Assembly (NCBI RefSeq): GCF_014656055.1
Contig: NZ_BNBR01000003.1
Location: forward strand, 306,475 to 370,474
Length of the DNA: 64,000 nucleotides
From: Streptomyces griseosporeus
Lineage (GTDB): Bacteria; Actinomycetota; Actinomycetes; Streptomycetales; Streptomycetaceae
Reading direction: 5' to 3'
The notes beneath the pieces were generated by a model. That model saw only the letters and a program-made list of their open reading frames with translations, was not told where the DNA came from and made no database searches. Every line of letters starts with the position of its first letter. The first letter of the stretch is position 1. This document shows, in pieces, positions 53,698 to 62,438 of the stretch. A program made the position numbers and the translations under genes.

Positions 53698-53735
53698 CCA
53701 CTCATTGTGGATCGCCGCCCCCGCTGCACGCCCCA

Positions 53736-53765
53736 TTGACCTGACTAGACCACTCCTCCTACGTT
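53736..53765 (+). promoter_or_regulatory. Sugar ABC promoter with DasR/HutC-type operator
   Basis: -35 TTGACC (53736-53741), 18-base spacer, -10 TACGTT (53760-53765). ACCTGACTAGACCACT (53739-53754) fills the spacer and matches the DasR-type consensus ACTGGTCTAGACCACT at 13 of 16 positions, with a perfect right half. Position implies repression by a GntR/HutC protein. Confidence 0.65.
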
Positions 53766-53815
53766 CACACGGCAGCCATCTCCACCGCCACAACGACGTG
53801 CGCCGCCTGGAGGTC

Positions 53816-55195
53816 ATGCCCGTGCGCCCCACCGCCGCCCTGTTCCTGACGTCCGTCCTCGCCGCCACCGCCGCCACCGCCCTCACCGCCTGCGGCAACG
53901 GCTCCGGCAGCAGCCCGGACACCGTGAAGGTCAGTTTCAAGCAGTCGACGGACAACTCCATCCACGTGATGGACAACTATCTCAAAGGCGTCAAAGAGGA
54001 GTTCGAGAAGAGCCATCCCGGCAAGAAGGTCGACCTCGTCCCCATCAAGGCCCCGGACTCGGAGTACTACACCAAGCTCCAGCAGATGCTCCGCTCCCCC
54101 AAGACCGCCCCGGACCTGGTCTACGAGGACACCTTCCTCATCAACTCCGACATCACCAGCGGGTATCTCAAGCCCCTCGACGCCTACCTCGCCAAGTGGC
54201 CCGACTGGGGCCGGTTCATCGACACCGCCAAGACCGCCGCCCGCGGCCAGGACGGCAGGACGTACGGCGTCCCGGACGGCACCGACACCCGCGGCCTCTG
54301 GTACGACAAGGGCATCTTCGCCAAGGCCGGGATCCCGACCCCCTGGCAACCCAAGACCTGGGACGACGTCCTCGATGCCGCCCGCGCCATCAAGCGGAAA
54401 GTCCCCGGCGTCACCCCCCTCAACGTCTACACCGGCAAGCCCGCCGGCGAGGCCGCCACCATGCAGGGCTTCGAGATGCTGCTCTACGGCACCGACGCCG
54501 CCGCCCACGGCGACCCCCTCTACGACGAGAAGACCAAGAAGTGGATCGCCGGGAGCGACGCCTTCAAGGACGCGCTCGCCTTCGTCGAAACCGTCTACAA
54601 GGACAAGCTCGGCCCCGACGTCTCCACCGCCCTCGACCCCAACATCCAGACCATCGTCCGCGGCGACCTCCTCCCCAAGGGCAAGCTCGGCATCGACCTC
54701 GACGGCTCCTGGCTGCCGCAGGACTGGCTGCCGGGCAGCGGGCACGAGTGGCCGGAGTGGCCGGACAGGCTCGGGCTCGCCGCCATGCCCACCCAGCACG
54801 GGCAGGCGCCCGGCAAGGTCAGCATGTCCGGCGGCTGGACCTGGGCGATCCCCGCCAAGGCCGGGAACCCCGACCTCGCCTTCGAGTTCATCAAGACCAT
54901 GCAGAGCAAGGCGAACGCCAAGAAGTGGTACGTCGCCAACTCCGGGATCGCCGTCCGCGAGGACGTCGCCGCCGATCCCTCCTACGTCACCGCCCAGCCC
55001 GGCACCAAGTTCTTCACCGACCTCGTGTCCGTGACCCACTACCGGCCCGCCTACCCGGCCTATCCGAAGGTCTCCACCGCCATCCAGGAGGCCATGGAGG
55101 CCGTCACGACCGGTGACCTGTCCGTCGACAAGGCCGCGGCCGAGTACGACAGCACCCTCAAGGACGTCACCGACAACCAAGTGACAGCCCAGTGA
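53816..55195 (+). CDS. Sugar ABC transporter substrate-binding lipoprotein
   Basis: A 459-residue extracellular solute-binding protein, family 1. Signal and lipobox ALTACGNG (Cys near residue 25), then SFKQSTDNSIHVMDNYLKGV, DGRTYGVPDGTDTRGLWYDK typical of sugar-binding domain 1, and aromatic residues for stacking (GSWLPQDWLP, SGGWTWAIP). Substrate is an oligo- or monosaccharide; the operator upstream hints at an amino sugar. ATG 53816 listed; GTG 53822 has better spacing from GGAGG. Overlaps the first permease by four bases (GTGA). Confidence 0.9.
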   Translation: MPVRPTAALFLTSVLAATAATALTACGNGSGSSPDTVKVSFKQSTDNSIHVMDNYLKGVKEEFEKSHPGKKVDLVPIKAPDSEYYTKLQQMLRSPKTAPDLVYEDTFLINSDITSGYLKPLDAYLAKWPDWGRFIDTAKTAARGQDGRTYGVPDGTDTRGLWYDKGIFAKAGIPTPWQPKTWDDVLDAARAIKRKVPGVTPLNVYTGKPAGEAATMQGFEMLLYGTDAAAHGDPLYDEKTKKWIAGSDAFKDALAFVETVYKDKLGPDVSTALDPNIQTIVRGDLLPKGKLGIDLDGSWLPQDWLPGSGHEWPEWPDRLGLAAMPTQHGQAPGKVSMSGGWTWAIPAKAGNPDLAFEFIKTMQSKANAKKWYVANSGIAVREDVAADPSYVTAQPGTKFFTDLVSVTHYRPAYPAYPKVSTAIQEAMEAVTTGDLSVDKAAAEYDSTLKDVTDNQVTAQ

Positions 55196-56088
55196 CCGCC
55201 CGCTCCCTCACCCGGGCCCGCCCACGCGCCCGCGTCCTCCCCATAACCCGCGTCCTCCCCCTCGCCCCCGCCCTCGCCCTCCTGCTCCTCTTCCTCGCCG
55301 GCCCCATCGCCTACTGCGCCTACATCGCCTTCACCGACCTCCAGCTCACCGGCCAGGCGCACGCCTCCTACGTCGGGCTCGACAACTTCCGTACCGCCTT
55401 CACCGACGACGGTTTCCTCAACGCCGTCTGGCTGACCCTCGTCTTCACCGTGCTGTCGTCGCTCCTCGGGCAGAACACCCTCGGGCTGGCCCTCGCCTCG
55501 CTCATGCAGCGCGCGTCCAAGCCCGTCAGGACCCTCACCGGCGGCATCGTGATCACGGCGTGGGTGCTGCCCGAGGTCGTCGCCGGGTTTCTGCTCTACG
55601 CCTTCTTCCGGCGCGAGGGCACCCTCAACGCCCTCCTCGACGCCCTCCACCTCCCCCGCCAGAACTGGCTGTTCACCCTGCCGATCCTCGCCGTGTCCTT
55701 CGCCAACGTCTGGCGCGGCACCGCCTTCTCGATGCTCGTGTACTCGGCCGCCCTCCAGGAGATACCGAAGGAGATCACCGAGGCCGCCGAGGTCGACGGG
55801 GCGGGAGGGTGGCGGCGGCTGTGGCACATCACGCTGCCGATGATCCGGCGGTCCATCGGGACCAACCTCATGCTCAACACGCTCCAGACCCTGTCCGTCT
55901 TCGGGCTGATCTGGGTGATGACCCGAGGCGGGCCCGGCGACAAGAGCCAGACGCTGCCGCTGTTCATGTACGAGCAGGCCTTCCAGAACAGCATGATCGG
56001 GTACGGCACTGCCGTCGCCCTGCTCCTCCTGCTTGTCGGTGCGCTGTTCTCCGCCGTCTACCTGCGGCTTCTGCGGACGGAGGTGTAA
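55192..56088 (+). CDS. Sugar ABC transporter permease, MalF type
   Basis: A 298-residue inner-membrane permease: helix 1 LALAPALALLLLFLAGPIAY in part, six helices, and the EAA loop EITEAAEVDGAGGWRRLWHITLP that contacts the ATPase. Starts with GTG overlapping the binding-protein stop. Partner of the next permease. No ATPase gene lies here, so the importer probably uses a shared MsiK-type ATPase, as most Streptomyces sugar importers do. Confidence 0.92.
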   Translation: MTARSLTRARPRARVLPITRVLPLAPALALLLLFLAGPIAYCAYIAFTDLQLTGQAHASYVGLDNFRTAFTDDGFLNAVWLTLVFTVLSSLLGQNTLGLALASLMQRASKPVRTLTGGIVITAWVLPEVVAGFLLYAFFRREGTLNALLDALHLPRQNWLFTLPILAVSFANVWRGTAFSMLVYSAALQEIPKEITEAAEVDGAGGWRRLWHITLPMIRRSIGTNLMLNTLQTLSVFGLIWVMTRGGPGDKSQTLPLFMYEQAFQNSMIGYGTAVALLLLLVGALFSAVYLRLLRTEV

Positions 56089-56095
56089 GGAACCC

Positions 56096-56920
56096 ATGTC
56101 CCGTCGCCCCACCCACCGTCTCGCCGCCGACCTCGCCCTCCTCCTCGTAGCCGCCGCCTTCTGCCTCCCCCTCGCCTGGGTGCTCCTGTCGTCGGTCGAC
56201 CCGGACGCCGGCCTCACCGTCAGAGCCCCGGACGGGCTCACGCTCGGCAACTTCAACGCGGTCCTCACGACGGACGTCACGTTCCGGCCCCTGCTCAACA
56301 GCCTGATCCTGTGCGGCGGCGGCACCGCCCTCACCGTCGTGTGCGCCGCGCTCGCCGCCTACCCGCTGTCCCGGTTCCGGTCCCGGCTCAACCGGCCGTT
56401 CCTGCTGGCGGTCCTGTTCGCGACCGGGCTGCCGATCACCGCGATCATGGTGCCGGTCTACGCGCTGTTCGTGCGGATCGATCTGATCGACACCTTCCAG
56501 GGCACCATCCTGTTCTTCGCCGCCTCCCAACTCCCCTTCGCCATCTGGCTGATGAAGAACTTCATGGACGGCGTGCCGAAGGAGCTGGAGGAGGCGGCCT
56601 GGACCGACGGGGCGTCCGCGTTCCAGTCCCTCACCCGGATCGTGCTGCCGCTCATGGGGCCCGGCGTCGCCGTCGTGACCGTGTTCTCCTTCGTGATGAT
56701 GTGGGGGAACTTCTTCGTCCCCTTCATGCTGCTGCTCACCCCGGACCAGATGCCGGCCTCCGTGAGCATCAACGAGTTCTTCGGCAACCGCGGCATGGTC
56801 GCCTACGGCCAGCTCGCCGCGTTCTCCGTCGTGTACTCGACGCCGGTGATCCTGCTGTACGTGCTGATCGCCCGGCGGCTCGGCGGCGGCTTCGCCCTCG
56901 GCGGGGCGATGAAGGGGTGA
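56096..56920 (+). CDS. Sugar ABC transporter permease, MalG type
   Basis: A 274-residue permease with six helices and the EAA loop LEEAAWTDGASAFQSLTRIV followed by LPLMGPG. ATG 56096 after AAGGAACCC, seven bases past the upstream permease stop. Completes the importer (binding protein, two permeases). A 17-bp tandem repeat begins right after its stop. Confidence 0.92.
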   Translation: MSRRPTHRLAADLALLLVAAAFCLPLAWVLLSSVDPDAGLTVRAPDGLTLGNFNAVLTTDVTFRPLLNSLILCGGGTALTVVCAALAAYPLSRFRSRLNRPFLLAVLFATGLPITAIMVPVYALFVRIDLIDTFQGTILFFAASQLPFAIWLMKNFMDGVPKELEEAAWTDGASAFQSLTRIVLPLMGPGVAVVTVFSFVMMWGNFFVPFMLLLTPDQMPASVSINEFFGNRGMVAYGQLAAFSVVYSTPVILLYVLIARRLGGGFALGGAMKG

Positions 56921-56923
56921 CAC

Positions 56924-56974
56924 CGACCCATGGACGACACCGACCCATGGACGACATCGACCCATGGACGACAC
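56924..56974. repeat. 17-bp tandem repeat, three units
   Basis: CGACCCATGGACGACA(C/T) repeated head to tail at 56924, 56941 and 56958, one difference among copies. It lies immediately after the permease stop, before the promoter region of the next gene. Confidence 0.92.
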
Positions 56975-57007
56975 CGGTCAAGAGGTGACACCTGTCAAGA
57001 AAGGTAA

Positions 57008-57027
57008 AACCTACGGAACCGTAGGTT
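57008..57027. promoter_or_regulatory. Perfect 9-bp-arm operator
   Basis: AACCTACGG-AA-CCGTAGGTT, a textbook TetR-size operator, followed by a third CCTACG (57028-57033) overlapping a possible -10 box TACGAT (57030-57035). It lies about 60 bases upstream of the double-HTH gene. No TetR gene is adjacent. Confidence 0.7.
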
Positions 57028-57086
57028 CCTACGATGCGTGATCCTGTCCGAACGGACCGTAGCCAGCATCCCGCCGCATCCGTACG

Positions 57087-57824
57087 GTGTGGCGGGTGCA
57101 CCATCCCTCAGCTCCCCAGCACCAGCCCGGCGCCGGCCCTCACCAGCAGCCCGGCCCCCCGTTCAACGCCCCCGCCGCCCGCCGCCTCCGCGCAGCGCTG
57201 GGCATGGGCCCGGAACACGTCGCCCACGGCATGCGGGTCTCGTACGGGCTGCCGTACGTCACCCCGGATCTCGTCGTCGCCTGGGAGCGCGGCGTCGCCC
57301 AGCCCGGCAACCAGGAGCTGACCGCGCTCGCGGGCGTGCTGTGGTGTGCGCCGGGCGAGCTGATCGGGCGGCCCCGCACGCTGCGCGAGCACCGGATCGC
57401 CGCCGGGGTGGCGCCGGAGGACGTGGCGCGGGCGGCCGGGCTCGACCTGCGGGCGTATCTGCGGATGGAGGAGAGCGAGCAGTGGCGCGGCAACGAGCGC
57501 CAGTCCGCCGCCCTCGCGCAGGTGCTGCGGCTGTCGCTGCCGGACTTCGTGGCGGTGACGGGGCGCGAGCAGCGGCTCGCGGAGCTGCTGCGCAGTGCGG
57601 TGACGACGCGCTGGCAGGCGTATGTGAAGCCGGTGGGGAAGGTGGCTCCGGTGGAGCGGGCGGTGCTGGAGGCGGTGCTCCAGCGGTTGCACGAGGACTA
57701 TCAGGGGCACATGGCCGCCACCCTCAGCTGGGGTGGCGGCAGCAGTGACTCCAGTGAGACCGGGCGGGTGTTCCTCGACCGGATCGTGGGGAACTTCTGG
57801 GCGGCCGTGGCGCAGCGGGCCTAG
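57087..57824 (+). CDS. Helix-turn-helix (XRE-type) protein, two HTH units
   Basis: About 245 residues. After a Pro/Gln-rich start it has two XRE-like helical units: MRVSYGLPYVTPDLVVAWER (first) and LREHRIAAGVAPEDVARAAG with LRAYLRMEESEQWRG (second), then a helical C-terminal domain (LLRSAVTTRWQAYVKPVGKV). A conserved Streptomyces protein of unknown function; the first HTH is weak. GTG 57087 is used; GTG 57096 is equally possible. Convergent with pfkA. Confidence 0.78.
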   Translation: MWRVHHPSAPQHQPGAGPHQQPGPPFNAPAARRLRAALGMGPEHVAHGMRVSYGLPYVTPDLVVAWERGVAQPGNQELTALAGVLWCAPGELIGRPRTLREHRIAAGVAPEDVARAAGLDLRAYLRMEESEQWRGNERQSAALAQVLRLSLPDFVAVTGREQRLAELLRSAVTTRWQAYVKPVGKVAPVERAVLEAVLQRLHEDYQGHMAATLSWGGGSSDSSETGRVFLDRIVGNFWAAVAQRA

Positions 57825-57855
57825 CAGAGCCGGCCCGCCGCCCGTGGGTACCGTC

Positions 57856-58881
57856 CTAGAAGACCGACTCCGCCTCGTCCATCCGGTCCTTCGGCACCGT
57901 CTTCAGCTCGGTGACCGCCTCCGCGAGCGGCACCATGACGATGTCGGTGCCGCGCAGCGCGGTCATCTTGCCGAACTCGCCCCGGTGCGCGGCCTCGACG
58001 GCGTGCCAGCCGAAGCGGGTGGCGAGGACGCGGTCGTACGCGGTGGGGGTGCCGCCGCGCTGGACGTGGCCGAGGATGACCGGGCGGGCCTCCTTGCCGA
58101 GGCGCTTCTCCAGTTCGTGGGCGAGGGCGGTGCCGATGCCCTGGAAGCGCTCGTGGCCGAACTGGTCGATCTCGCCCTTGCCGTAGTCCATGCTGCCCTC
58201 GGCGGGGTGGGCGCCCTCGGCGACGCAGATGACGGCGAACTTCTTGCCGCGGGCGAAGCGCTCCTCGACCATCTTGACCAGGTCGGCCGGGTCGAAGGGG
58301 CGTTCGGGCAGGCAGATGCCGTGGGCGCCGGCGGCCATGCCGGACTCCAGGGCGATCCAGCCGGCGTGGCGGCCCATGACCTCGACGACCATGACCCGCT
58401 GGTGGGACTCGGCGGTGGTCTTCAGGCGGTCCATGGCCTCCGTGGCGACGCCGACGGCGGTGTCGAAGCCGAAGGTGCGGTCGGTGGAGGAGATGTCGTT
58501 GTCGATCGTCTTGGGGACGCCGACGACCGGCAGGCCCGCGTCGGACAGCATGCGGGCCGCGGTCAGGGTGCCCTCGCCGCCGATCGGGATGAGCGCGTCG
58601 ATGCCGAAGTCGCTGACGATGTCGGCGGCGTTCTCGCAGGCCTCGCGCAGCCGGTCGCGCTCCAGGCGGGAGGAGCCGAGGATGGTGCCGCCGCGGGCGA
58701 GGATGCCGCTCACCGCGTTGAGGTCGAGGCCGCGGTAGCGGCCGTCGAGCAGGCCGGCGTATCCGTCCTCGAAGCCGATGACCTCGTCGCCGTAGTGGGC
58801 GACCGCGCGGTGCACGACCGACCGGATCACTGCGTTCAGGCCGGGGCAGTCGCCGCCTGCGGTGAGAACTCCGATGCGCAT
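57856..58881 (-). CDS. pfkA: 6-phosphofructokinase
   Basis: A 341-residue phosphofructokinase phosphorylating fructose 6-phosphate in glycolysis. GVLTAGGDCPGLNAVIR binds the phosphoryl donor; PIGGEGTLTAA keeps the Gly of ATP enzymes, while PKTIDNDI has Lys where classical ATP enzymes have Gly, the mixed (group III) signature of actinomycete ATP-PFKs. MGRHAGWIA and the C-terminal ILGHVQRGGTPTAYDR complete the site. ATG 58881 follows GGAG. Divergent from pta across a gap with facing promoter-like elements. Confidence 0.95.
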   Translation of the reverse strand: MRIGVLTAGGDCPGLNAVIRSVVHRAVAHYGDEVIGFEDGYAGLLDGRYRGLDLNAVSGILARGGTILGSSRLERDRLREACENAADIVSDFGIDALIPIGGEGTLTAARMLSDAGLPVVGVPKTIDNDISSTDRTFGFDTAVGVATEAMDRLKTTAESHQRVMVVEVMGRHAGWIALESGMAAGAHGICLPERPFDPADLVKMVEERFARGKKFAVICVAEGAHPAEGSMDYGKGEIDQFGHERFQGIGTALAHELEKRLGKEARPVILGHVQRGGTPTAYDRVLATRFGWHAVEAAHRGEFGKMTALRGTDIVMVPLAEAVTELKTVPKDRMDEAESVF

Positions 58882-58964
58882 CGTGCTGTGTCTCCTGCTC
58901 GCTGTGGGTACCGGTGAGCTTCCCCCTGATTGTTTCATGGCGCGCACCCCGGTGCCGCTCCCCT

Positions 58965-59008
58965 CTCTTGACGGGCGCCTTAGCTAGCGACGGAGGTATT
59001 GTCAAGAG
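58965..59008. promoter_or_regulatory. Facing TTGAC elements between pfkA and pta
   Basis: CTCTTGAC (58965-58972) and GTCAAGAG (59001-59008) form perfect 8-bp inverted arms 28 bases apart. On the minus strand TTGACA (59005-59000), 17 bases, then TAAGGC (58982-58977) is a candidate pfkA promoter. The plus-strand TTGACG lacks a good partner. Confidence 0.5.
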
Positions 59009-59069
59009 GGTTCTGCTCACCTCGGTGGGCGATTTTTGTGCAGCGACGGAGACGGAACGGAGAGCACAC

Positions 59070-61160
59070 GTGACGCGCAGCGTGTACGTGACCGGAATCG
59101 ACCGCGGCGACGGCCGCCAGGTCGTCGAGCTGGGGGTCATGGAGCTGTTGACCCGCCAGGTCGACCGGGTGGGTGTGTTCCGTCCGCTCGTCCACGACGG
59201 GCCCGACCGCCTGTTCGACCTGCTGCGCGCCCGGTACCGGCTGTCGCAGGACCCGGCGACGGTGTACGGCATGGACTACCACGAGGCGTCCGCGCTCCAG
59301 GCCGAGCAGGGCACGGACGAGCTGGTGTCCACGCTCGTCGACCGCTTCCACCTGGTGGCCCGGGACTACGACGTCGTCCTGGTCCTCGGCACCGACTTCG
59401 CCGACACGCAGCTGCCCGACGAGCTGTCGCTGAACGCGCGCCTGGCCAACGAGTTCGGCGCGTCCGTGATACCCGTCGTCGGCGGGCGCAAGCAGACCGC
59501 GGAGTCGGTGCTCGCCGAGACGCGCAACGCCTACCGGGCCTACGACGGCCTGGGCTGCGACGTGCTGGCGATGGTCACCAACCGGGTCGCCCGCGAGGAC
59601 CGCGACCGGATCGCCGAGCGGCTCGCGAACCGGCTGCCGGTGCCCTGCTGGGTGGTGCCCGACGAGCCCGCCCTGTCCGCGCCGACGGTCGCGCAGATCA
59701 GCCAGGCGCTCGGCGCGAAGGTGCTGCTCGGCGACGACTCGGGGCTGGCGCGGGACGCGCTCGACTTCGTCTTCGGCGGCGCGATGCTGCCGAACTTCCT
59801 CGGCGCCCTGACGCCGGGCTGTCTGGTCGTCACCCCCGGGGACCGCGCCGACCTGGTCGTCGGCACGCTGGCCGCGCACAGCGCCGGCACCCCGCCGATC
59901 GCCGGTGTGCTGCTCACCCTGAACGAGGTGCCGGGCGAGGACATCCTGACCCTGGCCGCCCGCCTCGCGCCCGGCACCCCGGTGCTGTCGGTGGCCGGCA
60001 ACAGCTTCCCGACGGCGGAGCAGCTGTTCTCGCTGGAGGGCAAGTTGAACGCGGCCACCCCGCGCAAGGCGGAGCGGGCACTCGGCCTGTTCGAGCGGTA
60101 CGTCGACACCGCGGACCTGCTCAAGCGGGTGTCGGCGCCGAGCAGCGACCGTGTGACGCCGATGATGTTCGAGCACAAGCTGCTGGAGCAGGCCCGTACC
60201 GACAAGCGGCGGGTGGTGCTGCCCGAGGGCACCGAGGAGCGGGTGCTGCACGCCGCCGAGGTGCTGCTGCGCCGCGGGGTGTGCGAGCTGACGCTGCTCG
60301 GGCCGGTCGACCAGATCCGCAAGAAGGCCGCCGACCTCGGCATCGACCTCGGTGACTCGCAGCTGATCGACCCGGCCACCAGCGAGCTGCGCGACGGTTT
60401 CGCCGAGCAGTACGCGGCGCTGCGCGCCCACAAGGGCGTCACCGTCGAGCTGGCCTACGACGTGGTGTCCGACGTGAACTACTTCGGCACGCTGATGGTC
60501 CAGGAGGGGCTCGCCGACGGCATGGTGTCCGGTTCGGTGCACTCCACGGCCGCGACGATCCGGCCGGCCTTCGAGATCATCAAGACGAAGCCGGACTCCT
60601 CGATCGTGTCGTCGGTGTTCTTCATGTGCCTGGCCGACCGGGTGCTGGTGTACGGCGACTGCGCGGTCAACCCGGACCCGGATGCCGAGCAGCTGGCCGA
60701 CATCGCCGTCCAGTCGGCGGCGACGGCCGCGCAGTTCGGCGTGGAGCCGCGGATCGCGATGCTGTCGTACTCGACGGGGACGTCCGGTTCGGGCGCCGAC
60801 GTGGACAAGGTGCGCGAGGCCACCGAGATCGTGCGGCTGCGGCGGCCCGACCTGAAGATCGAGGGGCCCATCCAGTACGACGCCGCGGTCGAGCCCTCGG
60901 TCGCCGCGACCAAGCTGCCCGGTTCGGAGGTGGCCGGGCAGGCAACGGTTCTGATCTTCCCGGACCTCAACACGGGCAACAACACCTACAAGGCCGTGCA
61001 GCGTTCGGCCGGCGCGATCGCCGTCGGGCCGGTGCTGCAGGGCCTGAACAAGCCCGTCAACGACCTGTCCCGGGGCGCGCTCGTCCAGGACATCGTCAAC
61101 ACCGTCGCCATCACGGCGATCCAGGCCCAGTCCCCCACCCAGAAGGCTTCCCAGCAGTGA
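59070..61160 (+). CDS. pta: Phosphate acetyltransferase, long form
   Basis: A 696-residue enzyme interconverting acetyl-CoA and acetyl phosphate. The long class has an N-terminal P-loop-derived BioD-like domain (VTGIDRGDGRQVVELGVMEL), a middle DRTGG-type domain, and the C-terminal PTA catalytic domain (about 370-690: RRVVLPEGTEERVLHAAEVL, SYSTGTSGSGADVDKVREAT, FPDLNTGNNTYKAVQRSAGA). GTG 59070 follows ACGGAGAG. Overlaps ackA by four bases (GTGA), giving a coupled acetate overflow pair. Confidence 0.95.
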   Translation: MTRSVYVTGIDRGDGRQVVELGVMELLTRQVDRVGVFRPLVHDGPDRLFDLLRARYRLSQDPATVYGMDYHEASALQAEQGTDELVSTLVDRFHLVARDYDVVLVLGTDFADTQLPDELSLNARLANEFGASVIPVVGGRKQTAESVLAETRNAYRAYDGLGCDVLAMVTNRVAREDRDRIAERLANRLPVPCWVVPDEPALSAPTVAQISQALGAKVLLGDDSGLARDALDFVFGGAMLPNFLGALTPGCLVVTPGDRADLVVGTLAAHSAGTPPIAGVLLTLNEVPGEDILTLAARLAPGTPVLSVAGNSFPTAEQLFSLEGKLNAATPRKAERALGLFERYVDTADLLKRVSAPSSDRVTPMMFEHKLLEQARTDKRRVVLPEGTEERVLHAAEVLLRRGVCELTLLGPVDQIRKKAADLGIDLGDSQLIDPATSELRDGFAEQYAALRAHKGVTVELAYDVVSDVNYFGTLMVQEGLADGMVSGSVHSTAATIRPAFEIIKTKPDSSIVSSVFFMCLADRVLVYGDCAVNPDPDAEQLADIAVQSAATAAQFGVEPRIAMLSYSTGTSGSGADVDKVREATEIVRLRRPDLKIEGPIQYDAAVEPSVAATKLPGSEVAGQATVLIFPDLNTGNNTYKAVQRSAGAIAVGPVLQGLNKPVNDLSRGALVQDIVNTVAITAIQAQSPTQKASQQ

Positions 61161-62365
61161 CCGGCACCCGTGTCCTCGTCCTCAACTCCGGCTCCTCGTC
61201 GGTGAAGTACCAGCTGCTCGACATGCGCGACAGCAGGCGGCTGGCGGTGGGGCTCGTCGAGCGGATCGGCGAGCAGACCTCCCGGCTGAAGCACACCTGC
61301 CTGACCTCCGGCGACACCCGTGAGCACACCGGGCCGATCGCCGACCACGACGCCGCCCTGAAGGCCGTCGCGGAGGAGCTGTCCCGGGACGGTCTGGGCC
61401 TGGACTCCCCCGAGCTGGCCGCGATCGGGCACCGGGTGGTGCACGGCGGGATGTTCTTCACCGAGCCGACCGTCATCGACGACGAGGTGATCGCCGAGAT
61501 CGAGCGGCTGATCCCGGTGGCCCCGCTGCACAACCCGGCCAACCTCACCGGCATCCGCACCGCGCAGGCGCTGCGCCCGGACCTGCCGCAGGTCGCGGTC
61601 TTCGACACCGCGTTCCACACGACGATGCCGGAGTCGGCGGCCCGGTACGCGATCGACCCGAAGATCGCCGATCGGCACCGCATCCGCCGGTACGGCTTCC
61701 ACGGCACGTCGCACGCGTACGTCGCGCGGGCGACGGCGGAGCTGCTCGGGAGGTCGCCGGAAGAGGTGAACGTCATCGTGCTGCACCTGGGCAACGGGGC
61801 GTCCGCGTCGGCGGTGCGCGGCGGCCGGTGTGTGGACACCTCCATGGGGCTGACGCCTTTGGAGGGGCTCGTGATGGGTACGCGCTCGGGAGATCTGGAT
61901 CCGGCGGTCATCTTCCATTTGGCTCGTGTCGGCCATATGTCCATGGACGAGATCGACACTCTTCTCAACAAGAGGAGCGGTCTGTTCGGTCTGTGCGGGG
62001 ACAACGACATGCGGGAGATCCGGCGGCGGATCGACGAGGGCGACGAAGAGGCGGCGCTCGCCTTCGACATTTACATTCACCGGTTGAAGAAGTACATCGG
62101 CGCCTATTACGCCGTGCTGGGCCGGGTGGACGCGGTGGCGTTCACCGCCGGGGTCGGGGAGAACGCGGCTCCGGTGCGGGAGGCGGCCGTCGCGGGCCTG
62201 GAGGGCCTGGGGCTGGCGGTCGACCCGGAGCGCAACGCGGTGCGCGGGGACGCGCCTCGGGTGATTTCGCCCGACTCCGCGCGGGTGGCGGTCGCCGTGG
62301 TGCCGACGGACGAGGAACTGGAGATCGCGACACAGACCTATGCACTGGTCGGAAAGAACACCTGA
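61157..62365 (+). CDS. ackA: Acetate kinase
   Basis: A 402-residue kinase converting acetyl phosphate and ADP to acetate and ATP, or the reverse. ASKHA fold: VLVLNSGSSSVKYQLLD phosphate loop, catalytic FDTAFHTTMP, RRYGFHGTSH and HLGNGASASAVRGG, and GENAAPVR at the C-terminus. Start GTG 61157 within the end of pta. With pta it balances acetyl-CoA and acetyl phosphate. Confidence 0.96.
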   Translation: MTGTRVLVLNSGSSSVKYQLLDMRDSRRLAVGLVERIGEQTSRLKHTCLTSGDTREHTGPIADHDAALKAVAEELSRDGLGLDSPELAAIGHRVVHGGMFFTEPTVIDDEVIAEIERLIPVAPLHNPANLTGIRTAQALRPDLPQVAVFDTAFHTTMPESAARYAIDPKIADRHRIRRYGFHGTSHAYVARATAELLGRSPEEVNVIVLHLGNGASASAVRGGRCVDTSMGLTPLEGLVMGTRSGDLDPAVIFHLARVGHMSMDEIDTLLNKRSGLFGLCGDNDMREIRRRIDEGDEEAALAFDIYIHRLKKYIGAYYAVLGRVDAVAFTAGVGENAAPVREAAVAGLEGLGLAVDPERNAVRGDAPRVISPDSARVAVAVVPTDEELEIATQTYALVGKNT

Positions 62366-62388
62366 GCATCACCACGCCCATTTGTATC

Positions 62389-62432
62389 TTCCGCCAGACG
62401 GAATATTCCGCGGCGAAACAAACCGATAGGAT
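62389..62432 (+). promoter_or_regulatory. pyk promoter region with alternating TTCCG/CGGAA sites
   Basis: TTCCG (62389-62393), N5, then the perfect 12-bp palindrome CGGAATATTCCG (62399-62410): three alternating half-sites. A -10-like TAGGAT (62427-62432) lies only six bases before the pyk ATG, so the transcript is probably leaderless. Regulator unknown. Confidence 0.5.
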
Positions 62433-62438
62433 CGCCCC

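Noticed and set aside
57856..58881. Pyrophosphate-dependent phosphofructokinase
   Set aside because: The donor loop is GGEGT with Gly at the discriminating position; the Lys in PKTIDND alone does not make it pyrophosphate-dependent, and actinomycete enzymes with this mix use ATP.
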